Assembly: GCA_027533105.1 (NCBI GenBank)
Contig: JAPZTW010000001.1
Location: forward strand, 186,001 to 250,000
DNA: 64,000 nt
Direction: 5' to 3'
From: Sphingomonadaceae bacterium
Lineage (GTDB): Bacteria; Pseudomonadota; Alphaproteobacteria; Sphingomonadales; Sphingomonadaceae
The notes below the pieces were generated by a model. The model made no database searches. It had not been told where the DNA came from and was given only the letters and a program-made list of their open reading frames with translations. A program made the translations under genes and the position numbers. Each line of letters starts with the position of its first letter. The first letter of the stretch is position 1. Shown one piece after another: positions 46,897 through 55,819 of this stretch.

Positions 46897-48792
46897 ATGC
46901 GGCGCAAGGTAATGTTGGCGGCGGTGCTGCTGGGAACAACCGCGCTGATCGGCGGATGCGATCAGATCAAGCGAGCCGTGGGCGGCGGCGAAGTTGCGGT
47001 CACGGAAAGCGAATTTCCCGAAAAGGTGCTGTGGGGCGATACCCACCTTCATACCGCCAATTCGGTCGATGCCTTCGGCTTTGGCGTGCGCCTGGGGCCC
47101 GAAGAGGCGCTGCGCTTTGCCCGGGGCGAGGAAATCACCTCAACCACCGGGGTCAAGGCCAAGCTGTCGCGACCGCTCGATTTCCTCGTGATCACCGACC
47201 ACGCCGAAGGGCTTGGCGCGACCAAGGCGCTTTATGACGCGCCCCGGATGCTGATCACCGATCCGACCATGCGCCGCTGGTACGACATGATGCACGAAGG
47301 ACCGGAAGGTTCGCAGCGCGCCATGGCCGAGATCCTCGACGCGCGCGGGCGCAATGACCTGCCGGCAGCGATGATGGGCCAGGCCGATGCGGCGGAACGG
47401 ACCAAGTCGGTCTGGAACAGCAGCATCGATACGGTGGAAGACTATAACGAGCCGGGCAAGTTTACCGCCTTCTTCGGGTTCGAATACACGCTGATGCAGG
47501 GCGGCAATAACCTGCACCGCAACATCATCTTCCGCGACGGGCCGGACAAGGTTCGCACCGTCGTGCCGATCGATCCGACCTACAAGGCCACTCCGGACGA
47601 GATCTGGAACTACATGGAGGCTTACGAGAAATCGACCGGCGGGCGCGTGCTGGCGATCCCGCACAACTCGAACCTGTCGAACGGCCTGATGTTCGAACTG
47701 ACCCAGCCCGGCGGCGGGCCGATGACGGCTGAATATGCCAAGCGCCGGGCGCGGCTGGAACCGGTGGTGGAAATCACCCAGATCAAGGGCGACAGCGAGG
47801 CACACCCCTTCCTGTCACCCAATGACGAATTCGCCGGGTTCGGCGTGGCCGGCTGGGAGATCAGCAACCTTCTGGGCAACCAGCCCAAGACGCAGAACAT
47901 GTTCGCCGGCGAATATGTCCGCGAAGCGCTGAAGCGGGGCCTGCTGCTGGAAGCGCAGATGGGCGTGAACCCCTACAAGTTCGGCCTAATCGGCTCGACC
48001 GACAGCCACACCGCCCTGTCGACGGCTGACGAGGACCAGTTCTTCGGCAAGCACAGCGGCAACGAACCCAATCCGGCGCGCGTTATGCAGGGCCAGAACC
48101 TGGGCACGCGGCAGGGCCGGTTCGGCTGGCATTACCTGGCCAGCGGCTATGCCGCCGTATGGGCCAAGGCCAATACCCGCGCCGCGATCTTCGATGCCAT
48201 GCAGCGGCGCGAGGTCTATGCCAGCACCGGCCCGCGGATGACCGTGCGCTTCTTCGGCGGCTGGGATTTCAAGGCCGATGACCTGAAGGGTGACTGGGTC
48301 CGTGCCGGGTACCAGCGCGGCGTGCCGATGGGCGGCGAACTCAAGCCGGGTGCCAAGGGCGCGCCCAGCTTCATCGTGTCCGCGCTGAAGGATCCGATCG
48401 GGGCCAACCTCGACCGCGTGCAGGTAGTCAAGGGCTGGGTCGACAAGAACGGCAAGGCCCAGGAAAAGGTCTTCGACGTGGTCTGGAGCGACGCCGCCAA
48501 GCGCAAGCCAGTGGGCGGCAAGCTCCCAGCGGTGGGCGATACCGTCGATGTGGCGACGGCCAGCTACAAGAACACCATCGGCGCGGCGACGCTCAACACG
48601 GTCTGGACCGATCCGGAATTCGATCCTTCGGTCCGCGCGTTCTATTACCTGCGGGTGCTGGAAATCCCCACACCCAGCTGGCCGGCCTATGACGCGGTTC
48701 GCTTCAAGCTGAAGCTGCCGCCCGAAGTGCGGGTGAAGCAGCAGGAACGCGCCTATACCTCGCCGATCTGGTATTCGCCGACCAAGGCCTAG
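46897..48792 (+). CDS. DUF3604 lipoprotein, PHP-like metal-dependent hydrolase fold
   Basis: The 631-residue protein has a lipoprotein signal (MRRKVMLAAVLLGTTALIGGC) and AGGAGG before ATG 46897. The DUF3604 body shows metal-binding motifs like those of PHP/amidohydrolase folds: H50-L-H52 in WGDTHLHT, D101-H102 in ITDHAEG, the IPHNSN segment and D369-S-H371 in GSTDSHT. A secreted, metal-requiring hydrolase is the likely form; the substrate is not known for the family. A PpiC-type isomerase and a HupE-type membrane protein follow with 9-bp and overlapping spacing. Confidence 0.88.
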   Translation: MRRKVMLAAVLLGTTALIGGCDQIKRAVGGGEVAVTESEFPEKVLWGDTHLHTANSVDAFGFGVRLGPEEALRFARGEEITSTTGVKAKLSRPLDFLVITDHAEGLGATKALYDAPRMLITDPTMRRWYDMMHEGPEGSQRAMAEILDARGRNDLPAAMMGQADAAERTKSVWNSSIDTVEDYNEPGKFTAFFGFEYTLMQGGNNLHRNIIFRDGPDKVRTVVPIDPTYKATPDEIWNYMEAYEKSTGGRVLAIPHNSNLSNGLMFELTQPGGGPMTAEYAKRRARLEPVVEITQIKGDSEAHPFLSPNDEFAGFGVAGWEISNLLGNQPKTQNMFAGEYVREALKRGLLLEAQMGVNPYKFGLIGSTDSHTALSTADEDQFFGKHSGNEPNPARVMQGQNLGTRQGRFGWHYLASGYAAVWAKANTRAAIFDAMQRREVYASTGPRMTVRFFGGWDFKADDLKGDWVRAGYQRGVPMGGELKPGAKGAPSFIVSALKDPIGANLDRVQVVKGWVDKNGKAQEKVFDVVWSDAAKRKPVGGKLPAVGDTVDVATASYKNTIGAATLNTVWTDPEFDPSVRAFYYLRVLEIPTPSWPAYDAVRFKLKLPPEVRVKQQERAYTSPIWYSPTKA

Positions 48793-48801
48793 GGAGTTTC
48801 G

Positions 48802-49638
48802 ATGAGCGGTTGGAAAGATCGCGCAGCCGGTTTGCTGCGCGAACCCCTGGTGCACTTCCTTGCGGCAGGGGCCCTGGTCTTTGTCGTGCTGTCGGGCCGC
48901 CCGCCCGATGCCGGTGAGCGGCGGATCGTGGTGGACGAGGCCGTCGTCACCGGGATCGTCAACCGCTATGTCCAGGCCTTCCGCCGTCCGCCGACCCCGG
49001 CCGAGCTCGACGGCCTGATCAGCGATCATGTCCGGACCGAGGTCTATTACCGCGAAGCCCTGCGCTTGGGCCTTGATCAGGATGACGAGGTGGTCCGCAA
49101 GCGGATGCGCAACAAGATGCTGGCGATCGCCGGGGCCGAGGCGGAAGCCGCTCAGCCCAGCGATGCTGACCTGCAGGCGCTGCTGGACAAGGATCCGGCG
49201 CGCTATGCCCTGCCCCCGCGCTATACGCTCGAACAGCGCTACATCGGCGCGGACAATGCCGCCAATCGCGCCCGGGCCGGTGCCGATGTGGCTGCACTCA
49301 ACGCCGGGCGGACCGCCGGGCTGGCGCAGGAACCCTTGCCTTTGCCGGGCCGCTTCGTCGATGCCCCGGCCTTCGATCTGGCCACCCAGTTCGGCGATGA
49401 TTTCGCCGCCGCCCTGGCCAAGGCTCCGGTGGGGCAATGGTTCGGCCCGGTTTCCTCCGGGTTCGGTCTGCACGTGATCAGGGTGGAACAGCGCGCCCAG
49501 CCCCCGCAACCGCGCCTCGCCGAGATCCGCCAGCGGCTGGAGAACGACTGGCGCGCCGCCGCCGTGCGCAAGGCCGAGGACGCGCATCTCAAGGAGCTGC
49601 TCGAAGGCTATGACGTGGTGATAGAGCGCCCGGAATGA
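48802..49638 (+). CDS. PpiC/SurA-type peptidyl-prolyl isomerase, membrane anchored
   Basis: The 278-residue protein has one membrane anchor (LVHFLAAGALVFVVLSG) and a periplasmic part with a helical chaperone-like region (VYYREALRLGLDQDDEVVRKRMRNKML) and a rotamase-type domain ending SSGFGLHVIRVEQRAQPPQPRLAEIRQRLENDW. Some parvulin active-site residues are degenerate, so it may act mainly as a chaperone. Located between the DUF3604 and HupE genes, it is probably dedicated to folding one of them. Start ATG 48802 follows GGGAGTTTCG. Confidence 0.82.
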   Translation: MSGWKDRAAGLLREPLVHFLAAGALVFVVLSGRPPDAGERRIVVDEAVVTGIVNRYVQAFRRPPTPAELDGLISDHVRTEVYYREALRLGLDQDDEVVRKRMRNKMLAIAGAEAEAAQPSDADLQALLDKDPARYALPPRYTLEQRYIGADNAANRARAGADVAALNAGRTAGLAQEPLPLPGRFVDAPAFDLATQFGDDFAAALAKAPVGQWFGPVSSGFGLHVIRVEQRAQPPQPRLAEIRQRLENDWRAAAVRKAEDAHLKELLEGYDVVIERPE

Positions 49639-50618
49639 TCGCGCTGGTCCGTCTTGCCCTGGCGCTGGTGCTGCTGGCTTTCGCCCTGCCCTCGCGGGCC
49701 GACGAGCTGCGGCCGGGCTATCTCGAGCTGACCCAGCAAAGCGCCGCCGAGTGGAAGCTGGTGTGGAAGGCCCCGATCCTGGGTGGCCTTGCCACCCGCG
49801 CCGCCCCCCTGCTGCCCGATTTCTGCAAGCTGGCGCTCGATACGCCGCGCCTCGCCGGCCCGGCCGTGGTCGCGACCGGGCGGGTTACCTGCACCCGCCC
49901 GCTCGATGGCGCGACCGTAGGGCTGGAGGGCATGGAACCCGGTTCGACCGACGCCCTGCTGCGCGTGGCCCCGCTCGGCCGCCCGGTCCAGACCGAACGC
50001 CTGACGCCCGGAAGCAGCACTTTCACCATCAGCGCCGTGCCCGATCGCTGGCAGGTGGCGCGAACCTATTTCGTGATCGGGGTGGAACATATCGTCGCGG
50101 GTTTCGATCACCTGTTGTTCGTGGTCGCGCTGGTCCTGCTGCTGCAACGCGGCTGGTCGGTCGTGGCCGCCGCCTCGGCCTTTACCATCGCCCACTCGAT
50201 TACCCTGGCGGGCACGACGCTGGGCCTGTTCGGCTTGCCCCAGGCCCCGGTAGAGGCAACGATTGCCTTGTCGATCGTGTTCCTGGCGGTCGAGATCGTC
50301 AAAGCGAAACCGGGCGAGCTGCGCCTGTCCGAACGATTGCCCTGGCTGGTCGCCTTCCTGTTCGGCCTGCTCCACGGCTTCGGTTTTGCCGGTGCCCTGC
50401 GCGAGATCGGCCTGCCCGAAACCGACGTGCCGATGGCGCTCCTGACCTTCAATCTCGGGGTCGAAGCAGGGCAATTGCTGATCATCGCCGTGGCGGTTGC
50501 GGTGCTGACCCTGCTGCGCCGCTTCGCGCCGCGCGCACTGCGTCCCGCTGTCCTTGCCAGCACCTATGCCATCGGCACCGTGGCCAGCTTCTGGTTCATC
50601 GAGCGGGTCTGGGCATGA
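49635..50618 (+). CDS. HupE/UreJ family membrane protein
   Basis: The 327-residue protein has a signal peptide (LALALVLLAFALPSRADE), a periplasmic domain of about 130 residues with one Cys pair, and a C-terminal half of six or seven helices. The HupE signature is clear: GVEHIVAGFDHLLFVVAL, FTIAHSITLAG and LLHGFGFAGAL, with His/Asp residues thought to bind nickel or another metal. No hydrogenase or urease gene is nearby. Its start overlaps the isomerase stop and its own stop overlaps the acyltransferase start. Confidence 0.87.
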   Translation: MIALVRLALALVLLAFALPSRADELRPGYLELTQQSAAEWKLVWKAPILGGLATRAAPLLPDFCKLALDTPRLAGPAVVATGRVTCTRPLDGATVGLEGMEPGSTDALLRVAPLGRPVQTERLTPGSSTFTISAVPDRWQVARTYFVIGVEHIVAGFDHLLFVVALVLLLQRGWSVVAAASAFTIAHSITLAGTTLGLFGLPQAPVEATIALSIVFLAVEIVKAKPGELRLSERLPWLVAFLFGLLHGFGFAGALREIGLPETDVPMALLTFNLGVEAGQLLIIAVAVAVLTLLRRFAPRALRPAVLASTYAIGTVASFWFIERVWA

Positions 50619-51592
50619 GCGCCCCGGCGCGGCTGGCCGGGCTCGACGCGCTGCGCGGGATCGCAGCGCTGCTGGTTGTCGGCCTGCACACCAATGCCGT
50701 GTTCGGCGGGCTGGCGCTGTTCGCGAAGGGCTACCTGGGGGTCGATTTCTTCCTGATCCTGTCAGGCTATCTGATGGCCCGGATCACCGAGCCGCGGATT
50801 GCCGCCGGGCTGACCCCGCAACGGTTCATCTTGGCGCGGTACAAGCGGTTCTGGGGCATGGTCGCGCTGGGATCGCTGATCGGCATTCCCTATCTCTGGA
50901 TCCGCGCCGGGGGGGAATGGTGGCCCTTCCTGCCCGCGCTGATTGCCAACTTCGCCCTCTTGCCCTGGCCGGTCGCCAACCTGCTGTTCGCTTTGAACAT
51001 CCCGGCCTGGACGATCTTTGCCGAACTGGTGGCCAATGGCGCGCACGTGGTCGCGCTGCGCCGCCTGTCCGATCGGGGCATCGCCGCGCTCACCCTGCTG
51101 CTGGGCGGCTTGACGGTGTGGGTCGCGATCAGCTGGGGCAACCTCGATGTCGGGGCGCGGCCGGGCCATGTCTGGGCGGCGATCCCGCGCGTGTTCTTCG
51201 CCTATTGCCTGGGGATCGCGCTGTGGCGCTGGCGAAAGGAACGGGCGCTGGTGCCGCTGCCCGCGCCGCTGGTCCTGCTCGCCCTGCCGCTCGCGATTGT
51301 CGGCAGCTGGTGGAGCGGCTGGCAGGCCTGGCATTTCGACATCGTCTTCGTCGCCCTGCTCTGCCCGCTGGTGATCTCGACCGCGACCCGGCTGACCCGC
51401 CAGACCTGGCTCGGCTGGCTATCGGCCGCTATCTCGTTCCCGCTCTTTGCCACGCACCTGCCGATCCTCGAAGCCGTGCGCGAACTGGGCGGCGGCAAGG
51501 AACTGGCCGTGCCGCTGGCATTTGCCGTCGCCCTCGCAATCGTGTGGTGGACAAACCGCCGCGATGCCCGCAAGGCTTTGGCCAAAGCTTGA
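50615..51592 (+). CDS. acyltransferase family membrane protein (OafA/YrhL type)
   Basis: The 325-residue membrane protein starts LAGLDALRGIAALLVVGLHT, the acyltransferase 3 signature with the conserved Arg and His, followed by KGYLGVDFFLILSGYLMA and about ten helices. These proteins transfer acyl groups from the cytoplasm to surface sugars or other envelope molecules. The ATG overlaps the HupE stop by 4 bp, so it belongs to the same transcript. The acceptor is unknown. Confidence 0.88.
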   Translation: MSAPARLAGLDALRGIAALLVVGLHTNAVFGGLALFAKGYLGVDFFLILSGYLMARITEPRIAAGLTPQRFILARYKRFWGMVALGSLIGIPYLWIRAGGEWWPFLPALIANFALLPWPVANLLFALNIPAWTIFAELVANGAHVVALRRLSDRGIAALTLLLGGLTVWVAISWGNLDVGARPGHVWAAIPRVFFAYCLGIALWRWRKERALVPLPAPLVLLALPLAIVGSWWSGWQAWHFDIVFVALLCPLVISTATRLTRQTWLGWLSAAISFPLFATHLPILEAVRELGGGKELAVPLAFAVALAIVWWTNRRDARKALAKA

Positions 51593-51603
51593 AGGAGACC
51601 CCG

Positions 51604-52410
51604 ATGGAACCCGCCGTCCTGCTCGACATCGACGACACCGGCATTGCCACGATCACGCTCAACCGGCCCGAGATGCGCAATCCGATCTCCGGTGACGACG
51701 TGGTAGACGGTCTGTGTGACACCTTGGTAGCGCTTGAGTGCAATCCGAAGGTGCGCGTGGCTATCCTGACCGGCGCCGGAAAGGCCTTCTCATCGGGTGG
51801 GGACATCAACGCGATGAAGCCCGGCGGCGGCGGTCTCAACGCCGGGTTTCCGGCCGGAACGCGCGGTAACTACAAGCGCGGCATCCAGCGCCTGCCCCTG
51901 GCTTTCGCCGCGCTGGAAGTCCCCGTAATCGCCGCGGTCAACGGCCCGGCCATCGGTGCGGGGCTCGATCTTGCCTGCATGAGCGATCTGAGGATTGCGG
52001 GTGAAAGCGCTAAATTTGCTGAAAGTTTTGTCAAACTCGGGATCATTCCCGGTGATGGCGGTGCATGGCTGCTCCAGCGCGTGATCGGCTTTGCCAAGGC
52101 GGCCGAGATGACGCTGACCGGCGATATCATCGATGCCCAGGAAGCCCTTGCCTGCGGCCTCGTTTCGCGCGTCGTCCCCGATGCCGAACTGCTCGACGCC
52201 GCCCGCGCCCTCGCCGCCAAGATCGCCGCAAATCCGCCCCATGCGGTCCGGATGACCAAGCGCCTGCTGTGGGAAGCCCGCCGCGCCGACCTCGCCACGG
52301 TGCTCGAAATGTCAGCCGCGATGCAGGCCGTTGCCCATGCGACTGGCGACCACGAGGAAGCCGTCAACGCCTTCCTTGAAAAGCGCAAGCCGGTCTTCAA
52401 GGGCGACTGA
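51604..52410 (+). CDS. enoyl-CoA hydratase/isomerase family protein
   Basis: The 268-residue crotonase-fold protein shows the oxyanion-hole segments AFSSGGDINAM and VNGPAIGAGLDLACMSDLRIA, and the catalytic-loop region ESFVKLGIIPGDGGAWLLQRVIG. In place of two Glu, one position (E in FVKLGIIPGDGG region) is Asp/Gly-like, so reaction type (hydratase or other) is open. GAAGGAGACC precedes ATG 51604. It lies 11 bp after the acyltransferase gene. Confidence 0.88.
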   Translation: MEPAVLLDIDDTGIATITLNRPEMRNPISGDDVVDGLCDTLVALECNPKVRVAILTGAGKAFSSGGDINAMKPGGGGLNAGFPAGTRGNYKRGIQRLPLAFAALEVPVIAAVNGPAIGAGLDLACMSDLRIAGESAKFAESFVKLGIIPGDGGAWLLQRVIGFAKAAEMTLTGDIIDAQEALACGLVSRVVPDAELLDAARALAAKIAANPPHAVRMTKRLLWEARRADLATVLEMSAAMQAVAHATGDHEEAVNAFLEKRKPVFKGD

Positions 52411-52440
52411 TTCACAGGCAATGTGACAAGAGCCTATCGC

Positions 52441-52458
52441 ATCACATTACGATGTGAT
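52441..52458. promoter_or_regulatory. inverted repeat just before the HTH-RibB gene
   Basis: ATCACAT-TACG-ATGTGAT has perfect 7-base arms and ends 11 bases before the ATG, where a Shine-Dalgarno should be. The encoded protein begins with a HTH, so this may be an autoregulatory operator, or an RNA hairpin limiting translation. No FMN riboswitch is seen. Confidence 0.5.
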
Positions 52459-52469
52459 AAGCGAGTCGC

Positions 52470-53771
52470 ATGTCTGAAAATCTCATTGAACGCGTTCGCA
52501 AGCTGATCAACGATGGCGGGATGTCGCGCGCCGGGCTGGCCCGGGCGGCGGGGCTGCACGCCAACACCTTGCGGGACTGCACCGAGCCTGACTGGAACCC
52601 CACGGCCGAAACCCTGCGCAAGCTGGAACGGTTCCTGTGGGACAGCGATGACGAGCCGGTGCTGGTCTCGATCGAGGAGATCATCGAGGAAGCCCGCAAC
52701 GGCCGGATGTTCATCCTGGTCGATGACGAGGACCGCGAGAACGAAGGCGATCTGGTCATCCCCGCGCAGATGGCGACGCCCGACGCGATCAACTTCATGG
52801 CCACCCACGGCCGCGGCCTAGTCTGCCTGACGCTGACCCGCGAGCGGACCGAGCACCTTGGCCTCGAGCTGATGAGCCGCAACAATGGCACCCGGCACGA
52901 GACCGCCTTTACCGTCTCGATCGAGGCGCGGGAGGGGGTGACGACCGGGATCTCCGCCGGGGACCGCGCCCGCACCATCGCCGTGGCGATCGATGCCAGC
53001 AAGGGGCGGCAGGACATCGTGACGCCCGGCCACGTCTTCCCGCTGATCGCCCGCGATGGCGGGGTGCTGGTCCGCGCCGGCCATACCGAAGCCTCGGTCG
53101 ATATCTCGCGCCTCGCTGGCCTCAACCCCTCGGGCGTGATCTGCGAGATCATGAACGAGGACGGGACCATGGCGCGCATGGACGACCTGATCCCCTTCGC
53201 GCGCAAGCACGGCCTCAAGATGGGCACGATCCGCGACCTGATCGCCTATCGCCGCAAGCACGACCACCTGGTCGAAAAGCGCGCGGAACTGCGCTTCATC
53301 AGCCGTTGGGGCGGCGACTGGACCGGCTATACCTTCTTCAACAAGGCCACCGGCGACGAGACGCTGGCCCTGGTCAAGGGCCACATCACCCGCGACAAGC
53401 CGACCCTGGTGCGGATGCACACGATGAGCTTCTTCGTCGACGTGTTCGGCGAACTGAACGAGCGCACCGGGCTGCTCTCGCGCTCGATGGAAATGATCGC
53501 CGAAGAAGGCACCGGCGTGCTGGTGCTAATCAACAAGCGGATGCCGGGGATCGTCTCGCGCTTCATCGAACTGCGCCAACAGGGCAAGGGTGCGGGCACC
53601 CCCGAGGTGGAGCAGCTGCGCGACTACGGCGTCGGCGCGCAAATCCTTGCGGAATTGGGCGTGCATGACATGATCCTGCTCACCAATACCCACCACACCC
53701 TTGCCGGGCTCGAAGGCTATGGCCTTTCGATTGTCGGGGAACGGGCAATCACCGGAACCCGGGGCGAATAA
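52470..53771 (+). CDS. ribB: HTH - 3,4-dihydroxy-2-butanone-4-phosphate synthase - degenerate GTP cyclohydrolase II fusion (RibBX)
   Basis: The 433-residue protein has three parts. Residues 1-60 look like an XRE HTH ([23 protein letters not shown]). Residues about 65-270 are an intact DHBP synthase with [29 protein letters not shown] and [13 protein letters not shown], which makes the four-carbon precursor of riboflavin. The RibA-like rest (from about 275) has [21 protein letters not shown] where RibA has its three zinc Cys, and none is present. It should not hydrolyse GTP, as in the RibBX proteins described in Shewanella. It overlaps ribH by one base. Confidence 0.9.
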   Translation: MSENLIERVRKLINDGGMSRAGLARAAGLHANTLRDCTEPDWNPTAETLRKLERFLWDSDDEPVLVSIEEIIEEARNGRMFILVDDEDRENEGDLVIPAQMATPDAINFMATHGRGLVCLTLTRERTEHLGLELMSRNNGTRHETAFTVSIEAREGVTTGISAGDRARTIAVAIDASKGRQDIVTPGHVFPLIARDGGVLVRAGHTEASVDISRLAGLNPSGVICEIMNEDGTMARMDDLIPFARKHGLKMGTIRDLIAYRRKHDHLVEKRAELRFISRWGGDWTGYTFFNKATGDETLALVKGHITRDKPTLVRMHTMSFFVDVFGELNERTGLLSRSMEMIAEEGTGVLVLINKRMPGIVSRFIELRQQGKGAGTPEVEQLRDYGVGAQILAELGVHDMILLTNTHHTLAGLEGYGLSIVGERAITGTRGE

Positions 53772-54190
53772 TGGCTAAATTTCTTATAGTTGAAGCCCGT
53801 TTTTACGATCACCTGAACGATCAGCTGATCGCCGGGGCCAAGGCCGCGCTCAAGGCCGCGGGCCATCAGGCCGATGTCATCACCGTGCCCGGCGCGCTGG
53901 AAATCCCCGGCGCGATTGCCCTGGCCGACCAGGCCCAGCTCTATGACGGCTATGTCGCGATCGGCGTGGTGATCCGCGGTGAAACCTATCACTTCGAGAT
54001 CGTCGCGGGCGAATCCGCGCGCGGGATCATGGCGCTGACCATGGATGGCCTGGCCATAGGCAACGGCATCCTGACGGTCGAGAACGAGGCCCAGGCGCTG
54101 GTCCGCGCCGATCCGGGCCAGAAGGACAAGGGTGGCGAAGCGGCCAAGGCCGCCATTGCCCTGCTCGAGCTGCGGGAGAAGTTTGCATGA
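53771..54190 (+). CDS. ribH: 6,7-dimethyl-8-ribityllumazine synthase
   Basis: The 139-residue enzyme condenses the RibB product with the pyrimidine intermediate to give lumazine. Family segments: [55 protein letters not shown] with the catalytic His, and [12 protein letters not shown]. Compared with the usual 155-160 residues it is slightly short at the N-terminus. The start TAATG couples it to ribB. Confidence 0.93.
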   Translation: MAKFLIVEARFYDHLNDQLIAGAKAALKAAGHQADVITVPGALEIPGAIALADQAQLYDGYVAIGVVIRGETYHFEIVAGESARGIMALTMDGLAIGNGILTVENEAQALVRADPGQKDKGGEAAKAAIALLELREKFA

Positions 54191-55113
54191 GCTCCAACCC
54201 CGCAATCGCCGGTCTTCCGCTGGTCCTGGGCGGCAACGTCTTTGGCTGGACGGCTGACCGTGACACCAGCTTTGCCGTGCTCGATGCCTTCTACGAGGCT
54301 GGCGGCCGGATGATTGACACGGCTGACGTCTATTCGGCCTGGGTGCCTGGTCACAAGGGCGGCGAAAGCGAGGCGGTGCTGGGGGAATGGCTGGAAAGCC
54401 GCGGGGTTCGCGCCGACATGCGGATCCACACCAAGACCGGGATGCTGGGCGCGGCGGAGCTTTATGCCCCTGAGCGGATCGTCCAGTCGCTCGACCGTTC
54501 GCTGGAGCGGCTGCGGACCGACTACCTCGATCTCTACTATGCTCACCGCGATTACGAGGAACTGGCGGTCGAGGATATTGCTTCGGCCTTTGCCGCGACC
54601 GTCGCCAGTGGCAAGGTCCGCTCCATCGGCGCATCGAACTTCAACGCTGCCCGCCTCGGTGCCGCGCTGGATGCGGCACGGAATGGCGGATTTGCGGCGT
54701 TCTCGACGCTTCAGAACGAGTACAACCTCGTCTCTCGCGCGGCCTACCCGGCCGACCTTCAGGCGTTGTGCACGGCCAATGGCATCGCCATGCTGCCGTT
54801 CTTCGGGCTGGCCAGCGGCTACCTGACGGGCAAGTACCGCAGCGAGGATGATCTCAAGCAATCGGTGCGCGGCACCCGGATGGCGGAACTGGTCACCACC
54901 GGCGCGCCAATGCTGGCGGCGCTCGATGCCGTTGCGGCGGAAACCGGGGCTTCGCTGGCCGCGATCGCGCTGGCGTGGTTGCGGTACCAGCCGGGTATCC
55001 CCGCCCCGATCGCCAGCGCGACCAGCCCGGCCCAGCTCACCCAGCTGCTCGAAGGCGCGCAGCTGGAGCTTTCGCCCGAGCAGGTGGCAAAGCTTACCGC
55101 CGTGGTGATCTGA
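54187..55113 (+). CDS. aldo/keto reductase
   Basis: The 308-residue TIM-barrel enzyme has the catalytic set D and Y in [12 protein letters not shown] in HTKTGM and H in [10 protein letters not shown], plus the NADPH segment [16 protein letters not shown]. Substrate unknown. The ATG overlaps the ribH stop, so it is expressed with riboflavin genes, although no step of that pathway requires it; the pyrimidine reductase step is normally RibD. Confidence 0.9.
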   Translation: MSSNPAIAGLPLVLGGNVFGWTADRDTSFAVLDAFYEAGGRMIDTADVYSAWVPGHKGGESEAVLGEWLESRGVRADMRIHTKTGMLGAAELYAPERIVQSLDRSLERLRTDYLDLYYAHRDYEELAVEDIASAFAATVASGKVRSIGASNFNAARLGAALDAARNGGFAAFSTLQNEYNLVSRAAYPADLQALCTANGIAMLPFFGLASGYLTGKYRSEDDLKQSVRGTRMAELVTTGAPMLAALDAVAAETGASLAAIALAWLRYQPGIPAPIASATSPAQLTQLLEGAQLELSPEQVAKLTAVVI

Positions 55114-55242
55114 AGCACTGACCACGTGCACACCAAGTGCACTCAACATGCACACGGCGGCACGCAACAGTCACCCGGAGCAAGGATAACCGGCACTTGC
55201 CGCCACGGCTTTCGCCAACCGGTTGAATCGGCCGAGTTGGAA

Positions 55243-55277
55243 AGCGATCACATCGCGCACATCGCGATGTGATCGCT
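55243..55277. repeat. 15-bp perfect inverted repeat between convergent genes
   Basis: AGCGATCACATCGCG (55243-55257) and its exact inverse complement (55263-55277) flank CACAT. It contains the same ATCACAT/ATGTGAT half-sites as the repeat before ribB. Lying between the aldo/keto reductase and DUF1254 ends it may act as a two-way terminator hairpin, though without T-runs. Confidence 0.55.
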
Positions 55278-55291
55278 GTTGGAAACCGGGG

Positions 55292-55819
55292 TCAGCCAGC
55301 CAGCGGCGCGCAGCTGTCGGCGCGGCGGGCCTGATCGACCTCGGCGAACTTCTCCGCCGTCGGGGCCAGCCGCCGGTCAAGGATGATCCCGCGCGCCGAT
55401 GGCGATTCGATCACCCGCTCGCCCGCCGGGGCGGCCTGCCCTTTCATGGCAAGCACGAAACGGATCCCCTGCGGGTACTGGCTGCTGTCGAGTGCGGCGA
55501 TATTGTCGGTATTGGCGGCAAAGACCGAGAGCGAGACATAGCTCTGCCCCGGCGATGGCGCGGCTGTCACCAGCAGCGGGCCCTTGGACAGATCATAGAC
55601 GCAGGTCGAATAGGCCAGATCGGGCGAAGGCCGCACCACCCCGCGCGATTTCTCGGTGGTCCGGTCCCCGAACTGGAAGCGGTTGATCACTGCGCCGCCT
55701 TGCGAGATCCGGTCCATCGCCACGCCCATCAGCGCGTTCGGCACGGCCAAGACCAGGGCGACATGGCCGATCACCGCCGCGCCGATGAACAGGCCAAACA
55801 GCTTGAGGTTCCGGTTCAT
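55292..55819 (-). CDS. DUF1254 domain membrane protein
   Basis: The 175-residue protein has one N-terminal helix (LFGLFIGAAVIGHVALVLAVPNALM) and a DUF1254 domain (SPDLAYSTCVYDLSKGPLLVTAAPSPGQSYVSLSVFAANTDNIAAL). DUF1254 and DUF1214 usually occur as domains of one protein; here they are separate neighbouring genes overlapping by 4 bp (ATGA at 55816-55819). Function unknown. It ends the reverse-strand operon that starts at 58571. Confidence 0.85.
   Translation of the reverse strand: MNRNLKLFGLFIGAAVIGHVALVLAVPNALMGVAMDRISQGGAVINRFQFGDRTTEKSRGVVRPSPDLAYSTCVYDLSKGPLLVTAAPSPGQSYVSLSVFAANTDNIAALDSSQYPQGIRFVLAMKGQAAPAGERVIESPSARGIILDRRLAPTAEKFAEVDQARRADSCAPLAG

Noticed and set aside
49635..50618. 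Hydrogenase or urease accessory locus because of HupE
   Set aside because: No hydrogenase, urease or nickel-chaperone gene is nearby; HupE-like proteins are broader than that role.
52411..52469. FMN riboswitch before the riboflavin genes
   Set aside because: The gap is only 59 bases, too short for the ~140-base aptamer, and none of its conserved segments is visible.
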